DNA of 64,000 nt from an uncultured Bradyrhizobium sp. (GCF_936943645.1 NZ_CAKZJO010000040.1:1-64000), one strand, 5' to 3'; shown: positions 1 to 9,063, counted from the stretch's first letter. The notes: generated by a model not told the origin, from the sequence alone. Translations and numbers: made by a program.

Positions 1-43
1 CCATCCACGTTCATCCGTGGCGACGGTCGTTGTAAGGCCGTGG

Positions 44-66
44 ATGCCCGGGACAAGCCCGGGCAT
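44..66. repeat. Short palindrome, partial copy of the dispersed CCCGGGACAAG family
   Basis: A perfect 9-bp inverted repeat, ATGCCCGGG/CCCGGGCAT, encloses ACAAG. The CCCGGGACAAG core resembles the larger intergenic repeats near 12.6, 28.2, 30.7, 46.6 and 55.3 kb. No T-run follows on the minus strand, so it is not an obvious terminator for phbB, which ends just to its right. Confidence 0.4.
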
Positions 67-106
67 GACGGGACATTGGCTTATGATCGCACCTGATGCG
101 ATCGCA

Positions 107-832
107 TCACACCATGTACTGGCCGCCGTTGACCGTCAGCGTCGAGCCGGTGATGAAACCGGACTCGTCGGCCGCGAGGAACACGACCGCGCGCGCGATC
201 TCCTCGGGCTCGCCGAGCCGGTTGGCCGGGATTTGCGGGATCACGTTCTTCTCGAGAACGTCCTTCGGCACCGCCTGCACCATCTCGGTGTTGATGTAGC
301 CGGGGCAGATCGCGTTCACGGTGATGCCGCCCTTGGCGTTCTCCAGCGCGAGCGCCTTGGTGAAGCCGATGTCGCCGGCCTTCGCCGCGGAATAATTGAC
401 CTGGCCGAACTGTCCTTTCTGGCCGTTGATCGACGAGATCGAGATGATGCGGCCGAACTTGCGCGAGCGCATGCCCTCGATGACCTGGCGTGTCATGTTG
501 AAGAGCGAGCCGAGATTGGTGTTGATGACGGCGTTCCACTGCTCGAGCGTCATCTTGTGGAAGGCGGTGTCGCGGGTGATGCCGGCATTGTTGACGAGCA
601 CCTCGATCGGCCCGAGATCGGCCTCGACCTTCTTCACGCCTTCGGCACAGGCATCGAAACTGCTGACGTCCCATTTGTAGACGGCAATGCCGGTCTCGGC
701 CTTGAACTTCTCCGCGGCCGCGTCGTTGCCGGCATAGCTCGCAGCAACCTTGTAGCCAGCCGCCTTCAGTGCCTTGCTGATCGCAGCACCGATGCCCCGC
801 GTACCACCCGTGACCAATGCAACACGTGCCAT
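107..832 (-). CDS. phbB: Acetoacetyl-CoA reductase (PhbB/PhaB), SDR family
   Basis: This 241-residue short-chain dehydrogenase is predicted to reduce acetoacetyl-CoA to (R)-3-hydroxybutyryl-CoA with NADPH, the second step of polyhydroxybutyrate synthesis in the cytosol. It shows the Rossmann glycine motif TGGTRGIG (residues 8-15), NNAG (81-84), and the catalytic pair Tyr147/Lys151 in YSAAK, with a serine near 134. Full length for PhaB. An upstream GGAAGGA sits 8 nt before ATG. It lies downstream of phaA on the same strand, but a strong hairpin terminator (937-963) separates them, so it probably has its own promoter. The adjacent phaA supports PhaB over FabG, a related SDR acting on acyl-ACP. 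Confidence 0.93.
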   Translation of the reverse strand: MARVALVTGGTRGIGAAISKALKAAGYKVAASYAGNDAAAEKFKAETGIAVYKWDVSSFDACAEGVKKVEADLGPIEVLVNNAGITRDTAFHKMTLEQWNAVINTNLGSLFNMTRQVIEGMRSRKFGRIISISSINGQKGQFGQVNYSAAKAGDIGFTKALALENAKGGITVNAICPGYINTEMVQAVPKDVLEKNVIPQIPANRLGEPEEIARAVVFLAADESGFITGSTLTVNGGQYMV

Positions 833-845
833 ATCGTATTCCTTC

Positions 846-869
846 CCTTGGACTCTTCCTTGGACTCTT
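846..869. repeat. Tandem 12-bp duplication in the phbB leader
   Basis: The 12-mer CCTTGGACTCTT occurs twice head to tail, immediately upstream of the phbB start. On the transcribed strand it reads as two copies of AAGAGTCCAAGG just before the ribosome binding site. It may be a simple slippage product. No function is evident. Confidence 0.6.
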
Positions 870-936
870 CGGACGTTTCTGGAGTGATTGTTTTTAGCGT
901 TGGATTATGCGGGTGGTTTGACGGACATCAAGAACA

Positions 937-963
937 AAACGCCCGGCGTTGAGCCGGGCGTTT
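937..963 (-). terminator. Rho-independent terminator after phaA
   Basis: A perfect 11-bp stem (937-947 with 953-963) closes a 5-nt loop. Read on the minus strand it is followed by TTTTGTTCTT. It lies about 130 bp downstream of the phaA stop and upstream of phbB, so it should end phaA transcription and partly uncouple the two PHB genes. Confidence 0.8.
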
Positions 964-1095
964 GTATTTAGTCGAGGCCTGCGCGGTTGCGAAGAATATT
1001 TGATTTGCAACCGCTGCCTTTTTAATCGCGTGCAACGCACTCACCGACGTGTGCAGCGCACGCGCAACAGCATGTCAGCTTCGCGTCAGTTACCT

Positions 1096-2274
1096 TCAGT
1101 CGCGCGCCAGACACATCGCGATACCCATGCCGCCGCCGATGCACAGCGTGGCAAGGCCCTTCTTCGAATCGCGCTTCTGCATCTCGTGCAGCAAGGTCAC
1201 CAGCACACGTGCGCCGGATGCGCCGACGGGATGACCGATCGCGATCGCGCCGCCGTTGACGTTGACCTTGGAGGTATCCCAGCCGAGGTCCTTGTTGACG
1301 GCACAAGCCTGCGCTGCGAAGGCCTCGTTGGCTTCGATCAGATCGAGATCGCCGACGTTCCAGCCGGCCTTCTTCAGCGCGGCGCGCGAGGCCGGGATCG
1401 GGCCCGAGCCCATGATCTTCGGATCGACGCCGGCCTGCGCCCAGGACACGATGCGCGCGAGCGGCTTCTTGCCTTCCTTGGCCGCCTGCTTGGCGGTCAT
1501 CAGCACCACGGCGGCGGCGCCGTCATTGATGCCGGAGGCAGAGCCCGCGGTGACCGTGCCATCCTTCTCGAAGGCGGGACGGAGCTTGGCCATCGCGTCG
1601 AGCGTCGCGCCATGACGCGGATATTCGTCGGCACTGACGACGGTGTCGCCCTTGCGGCCCTTGATGGTGACGGGGACGATCTCGTCGTTGAACTTGCCCG
1701 CCTTCTGCGCCGCCTCGGCCTTCTGCTGCGAGGCGACCGCGAACTCGTCCTGCTGGGCGCGGGTGATCTGCCACTGCCGCGCAACGTTCTCGGCGGTGTT
1801 GCCCATGTGGTAGCCGTTGAAGGCATCCCACAGGCCGTCCTTGATCATGGTGTCGACAAACTCGACCGCGCCCATCTTGACGCCGCCACGCAGATACTGG
1901 GCGTGCGGGGCCATGCTCATGGATTCCTGGCCGCCAGCGACCACGATTTCGGAATCGCCGTTGAGCAGCGCCTGATAGCCGAGCGCAACCGTGCGCAGGC
2001 CGGAGCCGCAAAGCTGGTTCACACCCCAGGCCGGGCTCTCCACCGGGATGCCGGCGGCGATCGAGGCCTGGCGGGCCGGGTTCTGGCCCTGGGCGGCGGT
2101 CAGGATCTGCCCCATGATGACTTCGGAGACGCGGCCGGGCTCGATGCCAGCGCGCTCCAGCGCGGCCTTGATGGCGACGGCGCCGAGATCATGGGCGGGA
2201 AGGGTCGCGAACGCTCCGTTGAAGCTTCCGACCGGGGTGCGGGCGGCGCTGACGATGACGACATCGTCTGACAT
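1096..2274 (-). CDS. phaA: Acetyl-CoA C-acetyltransferase (beta-ketothiolase, PhaA/PhbA)
   Basis: A biosynthetic thiolase that condenses two acetyl-CoA to acetoacetyl-CoA, feeding PHB synthesis. It is 392 residues, full length for the family. The nucleophile Cys89 lies in NQLCGSG, the His of [16 protein letters not shown] near residue 348 is present, and the second catalytic Cys is in CIGGGMG at the C-terminus. I chose the inner ATG at 2274 because AGGAG sits 6 nt before it; the ATG at 2280 abuts the AGGAG and has no spacer. Its position between phbB and phaR supports the PHB role. Degradative thiolases share the fold, so physiological direction is inferred from context. Confidence 0.93.
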   Translation of the reverse strand: MSDDVVIVSAARTPVGSFNGAFATLPAHDLGAVAIKAALERAGIEPGRVSEVIMGQILTAAQGQNPARQASIAAGIPVESPAWGVNQLCGSGLRTVALGYQALLNGDSEIVVAGGQESMSMAPHAQYLRGGVKMGAVEFVDTMIKDGLWDAFNGYHMGNTAENVARQWQITRAQQDEFAVASQQKAEAAQKAGKFNDEIVPVTIKGRKGDTVVSADEYPRHGATLDAMAKLRPAFEKDGTVTAGSASGINDGAAAVVLMTAKQAAKEGKKPLARIVSWAQAGVDPKIMGSGPIPASRAALKKAGWNVGDLDLIEANEAFAAQACAVNKDLGWDTSKVNVNGGAIAIGHPVGASGARVLVTLLHEMQKRDSKKGLATLCIGGGMGIAMCLARD

Positions 2275-2588
2275 GGGCATCTCCTGAGGCTTGAGGTTCT
2301 TTGAAAGGGGCAGGCGGGGCTAAAGAAACGGCTCGCCAGTCTCGTGAGCCATCCTGTTAACGTCGTTGAGGCATGTCAATCGGCCGGCGACCGAATTCAT
2401 GCCGCAGCGCATTCAAAATAGCGTTCTTGGCGCTTTCGCAAGCAAGATTTTGCTCCGCGATTAACCGTGCCGCACAAAACGGTAGCGTAAGCCCTTTGAA
2501 AATGCTTATTTTGTTGCGTTGCGTACTCTTCCCGCCCTGCGGCATGGCCCGCCGGGTTCCCGTTCTCCGCGTTTGCAAGTGAGAGCCC
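2275..2588. promoter_or_regulatory. Intergenic region with divergent phaA and phaR promoters
   Basis: About 310 bp without a credible gene. It must carry the divergent promoters of phaA (leftward) and phaR (rightward). The part nearest phaR is AT-richer and contains TTGTTGCGTTGCG (about 2511-2523). PhaR proteins are known to bind TGC-rich sequences and repress their own gene, so this is a candidate operator. No convincing -35/-10 pair was identified by eye. Confidence 0.4.
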
Positions 2589-3179
2589 ATGGCGAAATCA
2601 GACCAACCCACGACCATCAAGAAATACGCGAACCGCCGGCTCTATAACACCGGGACGAGCACCTACGTGACGCTGGAAGACCTCGCCGCGATGGTCAAGG
2701 ATGGCGAGGATTTCCTGGTCTATGACGCCAAGACCGGCGACGACATCACCCGCTCCGTGCTCGCCCAGATCATCTTCGAGCAGGAGAACAAGGCCGGCCA
2801 GAACCTGCTTCCCACTACCTTCCTGCGCCAGCTCATTCGCTTCTACGGCGACAGCATGCAGATGGTGGTGCCGAAATATCTGGAACAATCGATCGCGACC
2901 CTGACCCAGGAGCAAGAGAAGTTCCGCAAGCAGATTGCCAACACGCTGTCCGGCACTCCTTTTGCTCCGTTGGAAGAACAGGTCCGCCGCAACATGGAGC
3001 TGTTCCAGCAGACCTTCTCGATGTTCAAGCCCTTCGCCCAGCCGCAGCGCTCGACGGCGGCCGAGCCGGAACCCGACGCGAATGCCGAGGCGCCGAAGGA
3101 CAGCAACATCGACGATCTGCGCCAGCAGATGAAGGAAATGCAGGATCGCCTGGAGCGGATGTCGAAGAAGGACGAGTAG
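2589..3179 (+). CDS. phaR: Polyhydroxyalkanoate synthesis repressor PhaR
   Basis: PhaR binds DNA and PHB granules and represses phasin genes and its own gene until granules titrate it. The N-terminal 60 residues carry the PHA-accumulation regulator DNA-binding domain (IKKYANRRLYNT, then YVTLEDLAAMVKDGEDF). The middle holds the PHB-accumulation regulatory domain (residues about 65-140). The C-terminus (about 165-196) is a charged predicted coiled coil. At 196 residues it is a typical length for rhizobial PhaR. It sits divergently beside phaA/phbB, as in other rhizobia. The ATG at 2589 follows GAGAG. Confidence 0.93.
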   Translation: MAKSDQPTTIKKYANRRLYNTGTSTYVTLEDLAAMVKDGEDFLVYDAKTGDDITRSVLAQIIFEQENKAGQNLLPTTFLRQLIRFYGDSMQMVVPKYLEQSIATLTQEQEKFRKQIANTLSGTPFAPLEEQVRRNMELFQQTFSMFKPFAQPQRSTAAEPEPDANAEAPKDSNIDDLRQQMKEMQDRLERMSKKDE

Positions 3180-3222
3180 GTCATCCTTCTCCTCGGCAGC
3201 CGAACGAGCCGGAGGATACGAC

Positions 3223-3843
3223 ATGTCCGACCGAAGCTCCCATTGGGACGGAGTCTACGCCACCAAGGGCGAGGCCGAGGTCAGCTGGTTTCAGCATAGC
3301 CCCTCGACCTCGCTCGCGATGATCCGGGCGGCCGGCCCAGATCATGACGCGGCCATCATCGATATCGGCGGCGGCGCGTCCCGTCTGGTCGATGCATTGT
3401 TGCAGGACGGATATCGCGACGTCTCCGTGCTGGATCTCTCCGCCAACGCGCTTGACGCCGCCAGGAAGCGCATCGGCCCCGCCGCATCAGCGGCCAACTG
3501 GATCGTTGCCGACGCCACGACGTGGCAGCCCGCGAAGACTTACGAGGTCTGGCACGATCGTGCTGCCTTTCACTTCCTGACCGATCCCCGCGACAGGGCG
3601 GCCTACGTTGAACGCCTGCGGTCTGCGGTTGCCCCCGGCGGCCACATCATCATTGCGACGTTCGCGCCCGACGGTCCGGAGAAGTGCAGCGGCCTGCCGG
3701 TGCAGCGCCATGACAGCGCGAGCCTTCTGGCGGAGCTCGGGCCGGATTTCGAGCTGGTCGAGACCCGGCGCGAGACGCATCATACGCCGTGGGATTCGAC
3801 GCAAGCGTTTCAGTTCAGCCGGTTTGGGCGGCGAGGCTCGTGA
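3223..3843 (+). CDS. Class I SAM-dependent methyltransferase
   Basis: A 206-residue cytosolic methyltransferase of unknown substrate. The SAM-binding motif I reads IIDIGGGASRLVDALL (residues about 45-60), followed by VLDLSANAL, and a later acidic motif is IVADATTW. The opening HWDGVYATKGEAEVSWFQ is typical of small class I methyltransferases related to thiol/metalloid methylases. GGAGGA lies 7 nt before the ATG. It follows phaR by 43 bp on the same strand and could be co-transcribed, but nothing ties it to PHB metabolism. Confidence 0.85.
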   Translation: MSDRSSHWDGVYATKGEAEVSWFQHSPSTSLAMIRAAGPDHDAAIIDIGGGASRLVDALLQDGYRDVSVLDLSANALDAARKRIGPAASAANWIVADATTWQPAKTYEVWHDRAAFHFLTDPRDRAAYVERLRSAVAPGGHIIIATFAPDGPEKCSGLPVQRHDSASLLAELGPDFELVETRRETHHTPWDSTQAFQFSRFGRRGS

Positions 3844-3868
3844 GCGAACGCCGCACGCGCCACAGGCT

Positions 3869-3955
3869 CGTCATTGCGAGCGCAGCGAAGCAATCCAGAC
3901 TGCCGCCGCGGAAAGATTCTGGATTGCTTCGTCGCAAGGGCTCCTCGCAATGACG
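3869..3955. repeat. 87-bp dispersed palindrome, copy 1
   Basis: An intergenic palindrome begins CGTCATTGCGAG and ends CTCGCAATGACG. Internal 13-bp arms GAAGCAATCCAGA and TCTGGATTGCTTC enclose an 18-nt loop. A second copy lies at 48822-48908. The outer arms there match the reverse complement of this copy, yet the loop is in the same orientation as here. It is of the REP-like type common between genes in Bradyrhizobium. Confidence 0.85.
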
Positions 3956-3968
3956 GAGTGCGCGGCGC

Positions 3969-4856
3969 CTACGCCGCCAGCTTCACCGCATGCGCAAAAT
4001 CCCAATAGAGCTTTCGTGCCTTGGCGTAGAACGGGCCCGGCTTCAGCTCGCGCTCGTCGATGCGGATCACGGGCGCGACCTTGGCGAAATTGCCGGTGGA
4101 GAAGATCTCGTCCGCCGCCAGGAAATCGGCATAGCGCAGCGTCTTCTCGACCACGGTGACGCCGTCGCCGCGCAGCAGGCTGATGACGCGCTGGCGCGTG
4201 ATGCCGTTGAGGAAGGTCCCGTTCGGCACCGGCGTGAAGACCACACCGTCCTTGGCCATGAACACGTTGGAATTGCCGAACTCGGCGACGTTGCCGAGCA
4301 TGTCGAGCATCAAGGCGTTCTGGAAGCCGCGCGAGGCGGCTTCCGCAAGCGCGCGCGAATTGTTCGGATAGAGGCAGGCCGCCTTGGCCTCGACCGGCGC
4401 GCATTCGGCGGTGGGCCGGCGGAACGGCGACAGCGTGATGGCGTTGCCTGTTGGCTTCGGCATCGGCGCCTCGTAGATGCACAGGCACCAATTGGTGGTT
4501 TCAGGATCGAACAGCACGCCGCCGCCCGAGCCGTTCTGCGCCCAGTACATCGGACGGACATAGAGCTCGGCATTGGCCGCAAAGCGCGCAATGCCTTCGG
4601 TCGAGAGACCGAGCCAGGTGCCGGTATCGACGACCGGCTTCAGGCCGAAATTGATCGCGGATTGGTTGGCGCGCGCGACGTGACGGTCGAGATCGGGCGC
4701 GACGCCCTCGAAGGCGCGCGCACCGTCGAACACCACCGAGCCGAGCCAGGCCGCATGCGTGCGCGGCCCCATGATCGGCACGTTGCCGTCGTGCCATTTG
4801 CCCTCGAAGAAGGTCCAGCTCGGCGAGTATTCGATCGGTTTCTTGATCTCGGCCAT
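3969..4856 (-). CDS. ilvE: Branched-chain-type aminotransferase (class IV)
   Basis: A fold-type IV PLP aminotransferase of 295 residues, predicted to transfer amino groups between branched-chain amino acids and 2-oxoglutarate. The likely PLP lysine is Lys158 in VEAKAACLYP. The conserved glutamate is in NVAEFGNSNVF (about 197-207), followed by NGTFLNGITRQ. The start has AAGGAGG 6 nt upstream. D-amino-acid transaminase and ADC lyase share the fold, so substrate choice is inferred. The gene is monocistronic, with a dispersed repeat just past its end and a divergent esterase upstream. Confidence 0.8.
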   Translation of the reverse strand: MAEIKKPIEYSPSWTFFEGKWHDGNVPIMGPRTHAAWLGSVVFDGARAFEGVAPDLDRHVARANQSAINFGLKPVVDTGTWLGLSTEGIARFAANAELYVRPMYWAQNGSGGGVLFDPETTNWCLCIYEAPMPKPTGNAITLSPFRRPTAECAPVEAKAACLYPNNSRALAEAASRGFQNALMLDMLGNVAEFGNSNVFMAKDGVVFTPVPNGTFLNGITRQRVISLLRGDGVTVVEKTLRYADFLAADEIFSTGNFAKVAPVIRIDERELKPGPFYAKARKLYWDFAHAVKLAA

Positions 4857-4973
4857 ATCAGGCCTCCTTTGGCGTGATGCCGCATTATAGCGCCACTATT
4901 GGGCGCAACATCTAAAGGATTCCCTGCGGGGAAGTGGTGGGCTACCCTGTCCTGCCAGGAAAAGGGAAGCAGC

Positions 4974-5909
4974 ATGCCGCTCGATCCGCTCGCAAAGCGC
5001 TTGTTGACCATGATGGCCGCGGCTGCGCCACAGGCGAGAGCCCGGCCGAGCGTGGAGGCGCGGCGGCAATCGCTGGCAAAACTGATGCAGTTTGCCCGCA
5101 CCGATGCGCCTGGCGTGACGACGCGCGACGGCGTGCTGCCCGGCCGCGTGGGCGAGGTGCCCTATCGTCTCTACGCGCCTGCAAATGCCGAGGAGCTTGC
5201 GCCGGGCTTCGTGTTCTTTCATGGCGGCGGTCTCGTTGCCGGCGGCATCGCCACGCATGACCGCATCGCGGCAGCGCTGGCGCATGCCACCGGCTGCCAC
5301 CTCGTCTCGGTCGACTACCGGCTCGCGCCGGAGCACCAATTTCCCGCCGCCGTCGAGGACGCGATCGCCGCCACCGAATGGGTTGCGCGCGAGGCCGCCT
5401 CGCTCGGCATCGACGCGGATCGCCTGGTGGTCGGCGGCGATTCCGCCGGCGCAACGCTCGCGGCCATCGTATGCCAGGAAGCGGCACAGACCGCAGGCCT
5501 TGCCATCGCCGCGCAATGTCTGATCTGCCCAGTGCTGGATTTCGAGGAGACCTCGCCCTCACGCGAAGCCTTTGCCGAGGGCCATCTGATCGACCGCGTC
5601 ACGATCGAGGCTGATCTCGCCGACTATCTGCCTGAGGGCATCGACACCGCCGATCCCCGCGTGTCTCCCCTGCGCGCAACACGGGTCGCTGGCCTGCCGA
5701 CCGCGATCATCCACACTGCCGAATACGACCCGATGCGCGATGAAGGCAATGCCTATGCCCGCAAGCTGCTCGCCGCGGGCGTCGCCGTCGAGCATGTCTG
5801 CCACGACGGCATGGTTCACAATTTCCACGCCATGGGGGCCATCCTGCCGCAAGCGCAGCTGGTGCTGTCGCAGATCGGCGAGCAGGTGCGGCGAGCGGTG
5901 GAGAGATAG
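4974..5909 (+). CDS. Alpha/beta hydrolase of the HSL family (esterase/lipase)
   Basis: A 311-residue carboxylesterase-like enzyme. The oxyanion-hole motif FFHGGG (about 80-85) and nucleophile elbow GGDSAG (about 153-158) mark the hormone-sensitive lipase family. The acid is probably Asp in EYDPMRDEG, and the base is His in HDGMVHNF. I start at ATG 4974, preceded by AGGAAAAGGG, rather than 4899, which would add 25 residues with no domain. The natural substrate is unknown. It is divergent from ilvE with a short shared promoter region. Confidence 0.85.
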   Translation: MPLDPLAKRLLTMMAAAAPQARARPSVEARRQSLAKLMQFARTDAPGVTTRDGVLPGRVGEVPYRLYAPANAEELAPGFVFFHGGGLVAGGIATHDRIAAALAHATGCHLVSVDYRLAPEHQFPAAVEDAIAATEWVAREAASLGIDADRLVVGGDSAGATLAAIVCQEAAQTAGLAIAAQCLICPVLDFEETSPSREAFAEGHLIDRVTIEADLADYLPEGIDTADPRVSPLRATRVAGLPTAIIHTAEYDPMRDEGNAYARKLLAAGVAVEHVCHDGMVHNFHAMGAILPQAQLVLSQIGEQVRRAVER

Positions 5910-5915
5910 GGCACT

Positions 5916-5945
5916 TTCTTACCCTCACCCGTCGCGGGAGAAGGA
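5916..5945. repeat. Fragment of the CTCACCC...GGGAGAAGG repeat type
   Basis: A short stretch containing ACCCTCACCCGTCGCGGGAGAAGG lies between two convergent genes. Related CTCTCCCC-rich palindromes occur at 14.75-14.9, 23.6 and 50.2-50.4 kb. It has little dyad symmetry here and is probably a degraded copy. Confidence 0.35.
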
Positions 5946-5951
5946 AGAAAT

Positions 5952-6197
5952 TTACGCGCGCGCGTCGATCACGGCCCGGGCGGCCATGACGTAGTCAGGC
6001 CAATGCGTGTCCGCATAGCGCTCCGCCCGGCGGGCACAGGTGACGTCGGGCGCATGCGCGGCCGCGATCATGCGCGCAAAGCGTTCCTCGGCAACCGTCG
6101 TGTCATCGGGCACCGGCGCGGGCGCAGCCGCCGCGGCGGCGGGAGCGACGGCAAGCCCCGCCATTCCAGCGAGCAGGATGCGGCGTGACGTGGTCAT
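5952..6197 (-). CDS. Small exported protein of unknown function
   Basis: An 81-residue protein with an N-terminal signal sequence: twin Arg at positions 5-6 (TTSRRILLAG), an Ala-rich hydrophobic core, and a likely cleavage after AAAAAAPA (about residue 27). The mature part of about 55 residues contains one Cys and the motif HWPDYVMAARAVIDARA. GGAGGAC sits 8 nt before the ATG, which supports it as a real gene. I recognise no family. It ends convergently against the esterase. Confidence 0.6.
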   Translation of the reverse strand: MTTSRRILLAGMAGLAVAPAAAAAAPAPVPDDTTVAEERFARMIAAAHAPDVTCARRAERYADTHWPDYVMAARAVIDARA

Positions 6198-6376
6198 GGC
6201 TGTCGTCCTCCGTTGTCCGGCCGATCTCGACCGGCGAGCGAGTCAGTGCGATCGCGGCAAGGTAGCCGCGCCCGTCGATGCAGTCCATGGTTTGCGGATA
6301 GCGCTTGACCGCGGGAATGATCACGTTCCATCTAGCTCACGATTTCGCCAGCACGGCCCACGCGTCGGATTGTCAC

Positions 6377-7282
6377 GTGTCCCCTCACCGCCCACCGCTT
6401 CGTCCGACCTTGCGCATTATCGCGATGGCACTGGCCTGTCTGGTGGCTTCGGCCAGCGCGGCCTTCGCCGCCGACGATGAGGAGGATGCACCGGCGAAGC
6501 CCGCGACCCCGAACCTCTATCTCGATCTGCGTACGAGCTATGCGACGATCCCGGCGGGGACGCTCGGGCTGGGCTTCGGCACCACATCGCTCTCGACCGC
6601 GCTCGAGGCTTTGGCGGTGCGCAGAGGTGTGACACTGCCGAACGGCCTGCCTGCTGCGAAATCGATTGCCGTCGACCTGCCGCTGACCGTCGATGTCACC
6701 GACCGCGTCTCGCTCTATGGCGGCGTGTCGGGCTCGACGACCGACATCGGCGGCGGCTGGTCGACGTTCGACGTCACGAGCTGGAACATTGGCGTGCAGG
6801 CCGACCTCTACCGCCAGGATGGCGGCTCGATTCCGACCATCACGCTGCAATCGACCCTGACGCAATCGGTGCCGAACGAGCAGGGCATGACGAATTCGTT
6901 CAACAACATCCTGGAATTCGACTACGCGCTCGACGAGGACGAGACGCGGGGCTGGCTGGCCGGCATGCAACATACCTACACCACCATCGCCAGCCCGTTC
7001 GCCAGCATCCGGCCAAACACGATCCTCTATGCCGGCGGCTATTACCAATGGCCGAGCAATTGGAAATTCACCGGACGCCTCGGCGTGCAGTCGTTCGGCG
7101 GCGCGCAGCTCGCCGGCCGGACGCTGGCGGAGTCCTTCACGCAGCCGATCCTGCGGCTCGACCTCGATCGCATGGATGACAACGACAACCGCTTGTTCGG
7201 CATCACCGCGCAGATCGCCTGGATGCCGAAGCCGTCCTACCAGCTGACCCTGCGAACGCCGCTCTACGCCGTGCGGAACTGA
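6377..7282 (+). CDS. Predicted exported outer-membrane-like protein, unknown function
   Basis: The protein has a signal peptide (hydrophobic LRIIAMALACLVASASAAFA, cleavage before ADDEED) and a mature part of about 270 residues. That part is rich in alternating polar and hydrophobic strands with Gly, Tyr and Trp turns, for example LYGGVSGSTTDIGGGWSTF and ILYAGGYYQWPSNWKF. This suggests a beta-barrel or beta-rich envelope protein. The start is uncertain: a GTG at 6377 leaves a normal-length signal, the frame is open to 6305, and an ATG exists at 6425. No family is recognised. Confidence 0.65.
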   Translation: MSPHRPPLRPTLRIIAMALACLVASASAAFAADDEEDAPAKPATPNLYLDLRTSYATIPAGTLGLGFGTTSLSTALEALAVRRGVTLPNGLPAAKSIAVDLPLTVDVTDRVSLYGGVSGSTTDIGGGWSTFDVTSWNIGVQADLYRQDGGSIPTITLQSTLTQSVPNEQGMTNSFNNILEFDYALDEDETRGWLAGMQHTYTTIASPFASIRPNTILYAGGYYQWPSNWKFTGRLGVQSFGGAQLAGRTLAESFTQPILRLDLDRMDDNDNRLFGITAQIAWMPKPSYQLTLRTPLYAVRN

Positions 7283-7463
7283 CTGCGGCCACGCAGGATT
7301 TCGATGATGCGCAGCATCGGCAGTCGCCGCCGGGTGGCCGCACCGCTCCGTCAACCAATTGTTAATCCTCATCCCAAAACCCCGATTGCGTTACGCCGCC
7401 GCAAGGAAGCTTGAGCCAAACTGGACCGACCTTTCGCATCGTGTTCGCTTGGGAGGCCCGCGA

Positions 7464-9047
7464 ATGTCCCATCTGGTTCCGGAACGGACGTTGCTTGCTG
7501 GGAAGATCTTCTTCAATTTCGGCCAGTCCACGATCGATTGCGTCGTACGCCGGCTGACCGAAGAGGCCGCAACGCTGGAGATGGAGAGCAGCCTCGGCGT
7601 GCCCGAGCGTTTCCAGCTCAGGCTGGCGGGACGCGAGATGCTGTCCTGCCGCGTGATCTGGCGGTCCGACCGGCAGGTCGGCATCGCCTTCGAGCAACCG
7701 AACGGCATCGAGCGCCACGCCGGCGAGGAACGGGGACGCTCGTCCGACGCGATGATGCGCGGGCAGATGCTCGCGCTTCGCGCGGCGCTGGATTTCGTCC
7801 CGCTCGGCATCGTGTTGCTCGATGCAAATCTGCGCGCCAGGTTGATCAACCACGCGTTCCGGCAGATGTGGCTTTTGCCGGATGACGTCGCCAACAGCTA
7901 TCCGTCATTCGTGACGTTGATGCATCATGGCCGCGATACACTCGCTTACGAGATCCTGCCGGCCGAACTCGATGCCTACGTCGCCGAGCGGGTTCGTCAC
8001 GTCCAGGCGGGTGACGCCTCGCCGCTCGATCTGCGCCGCACCGGCGGCGACGTCGTTCGCATGCAATGCACGCCGCTGCCCGACGGCGGGCGCATGCTGA
8101 CCTATACGCCCGTCACCGACATCGTGCACTATGCCGACGAGCTCAAATTTCTGCGCGACGCGCTCGAAAATGTCGAGGACGGCGTGCTGCTGCTCGATCG
8201 CGATCTCAACACCAGCTTCATGAACCGGCGGATGCGCCGATTCTGGGAAGTCAGCGAGCAGGAAGCAGCGAGCCGGCCGACCTATGCATCGCTGGTGAGC
8301 CGGGCCCATCGCGCAAGCGCGCCGAACCTGCCGGCAAATGAACTGACGCGATTTCCGGCCAGGCGGGTCGCAGAGGTCAAGGCCGGCGACCACGTCCGCG
8401 ACCTGCAGACGCCGGACGGACGGCGCATCAGGGCCCATTGCACCACGATGTCGAATGGCGGCCGCATGCTGACCTATGTCGACATCACCGACCTCACGCA
8501 AAAGGCGGCGATGCTGGAGACGCTCGCGACCACCGACCCGCTCACCGGCCTCTATAATCGCCGCCACTTTCTCGAGTGCCTTGATGCCGAAGGGAGCCGG
8601 TTCCAGCGCTACTATCGCTCTGTCTCGGTGCTGATGCTCGATATCGACCACTTCAAGTCGGTCAACGATCGCTACGGCCATGCCGTGGGCGATGCCGCGA
8701 TCAGGGCCGTTGCCTCCGCCTGCCTCGACGGCAAGCGCAAATCGGACATCGTCGGCCGTCTCGGCGGCGAGGAGTTTGCGATTGTGCTGCCCGAGACCAG
8801 CCTGTCGCGCGCGAAGACCGTCGCTGAACGCATCCGCAAGCGCGTGATGAGTGCGCAGATCGTGGCTGGGCACATTCAGTTCGGCGTCACCGTGAGCATC
8901 GGCATCGCGGAGGCGACCGCGAGCATGTCGGGCGTCGACGCGCTGATGAGCGCCGCCGATTCGGCGCTCTACCAGGCCAAGGCCGAGGGCCGTAATCGCT
9001 GCGTCGCCTTCGTGCCTCCCTTGCCGGCCGACAAGGCGGCGGAGTGA
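7464..9047 (+). CDS. PilZ-like/PAS/PAS/GGDEF diguanylate cyclase
   Basis: A 527-residue cytosolic signalling protein. Residues about 1-75 resemble a PilZ domain, but the RxxxR and D/NxSxxG c-di-GMP ligands are not recognisable. Two PAS-like domains follow (LDFVPLGIVLLDANLRARLINHA near 110, and ENVEDGVLLLDRDLNTSFMNRR near 240). The C-terminal GGDEF domain begins at TDPLTGLYNRRHF; the active site is GGEEF, and an RxxD inhibitory site (RKSD) lies 5 residues before it. It should make c-di-GMP from GTP with product inhibition. No EAL domain is present. Start chosen at 7464, with GGGAGG 7 nt upstream, over 7359. Confidence 0.9.
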   Translation: MSHLVPERTLLAGKIFFNFGQSTIDCVVRRLTEEAATLEMESSLGVPERFQLRLAGREMLSCRVIWRSDRQVGIAFEQPNGIERHAGEERGRSSDAMMRGQMLALRAALDFVPLGIVLLDANLRARLINHAFRQMWLLPDDVANSYPSFVTLMHHGRDTLAYEILPAELDAYVAERVRHVQAGDASPLDLRRTGGDVVRMQCTPLPDGGRMLTYTPVTDIVHYADELKFLRDALENVEDGVLLLDRDLNTSFMNRRMRRFWEVSEQEAASRPTYASLVSRAHRASAPNLPANELTRFPARRVAEVKAGDHVRDLQTPDGRRIRAHCTTMSNGGRMLTYVDITDLTQKAAMLETLATTDPLTGLYNRRHFLECLDAEGSRFQRYYRSVSVLMLDIDHFKSVNDRYGHAVGDAAIRAVASACLDGKRKSDIVGRLGGEEFAIVLPETSLSRAKTVAERIRKRVMSAQIVAGHIQFGVTVSIGIAEATASMSGVDALMSAADSALYQAKAEGRNRCVAFVPPLPADKAAE

Positions 9048-9063
9048 CCGAAGGCTGCTTCTG

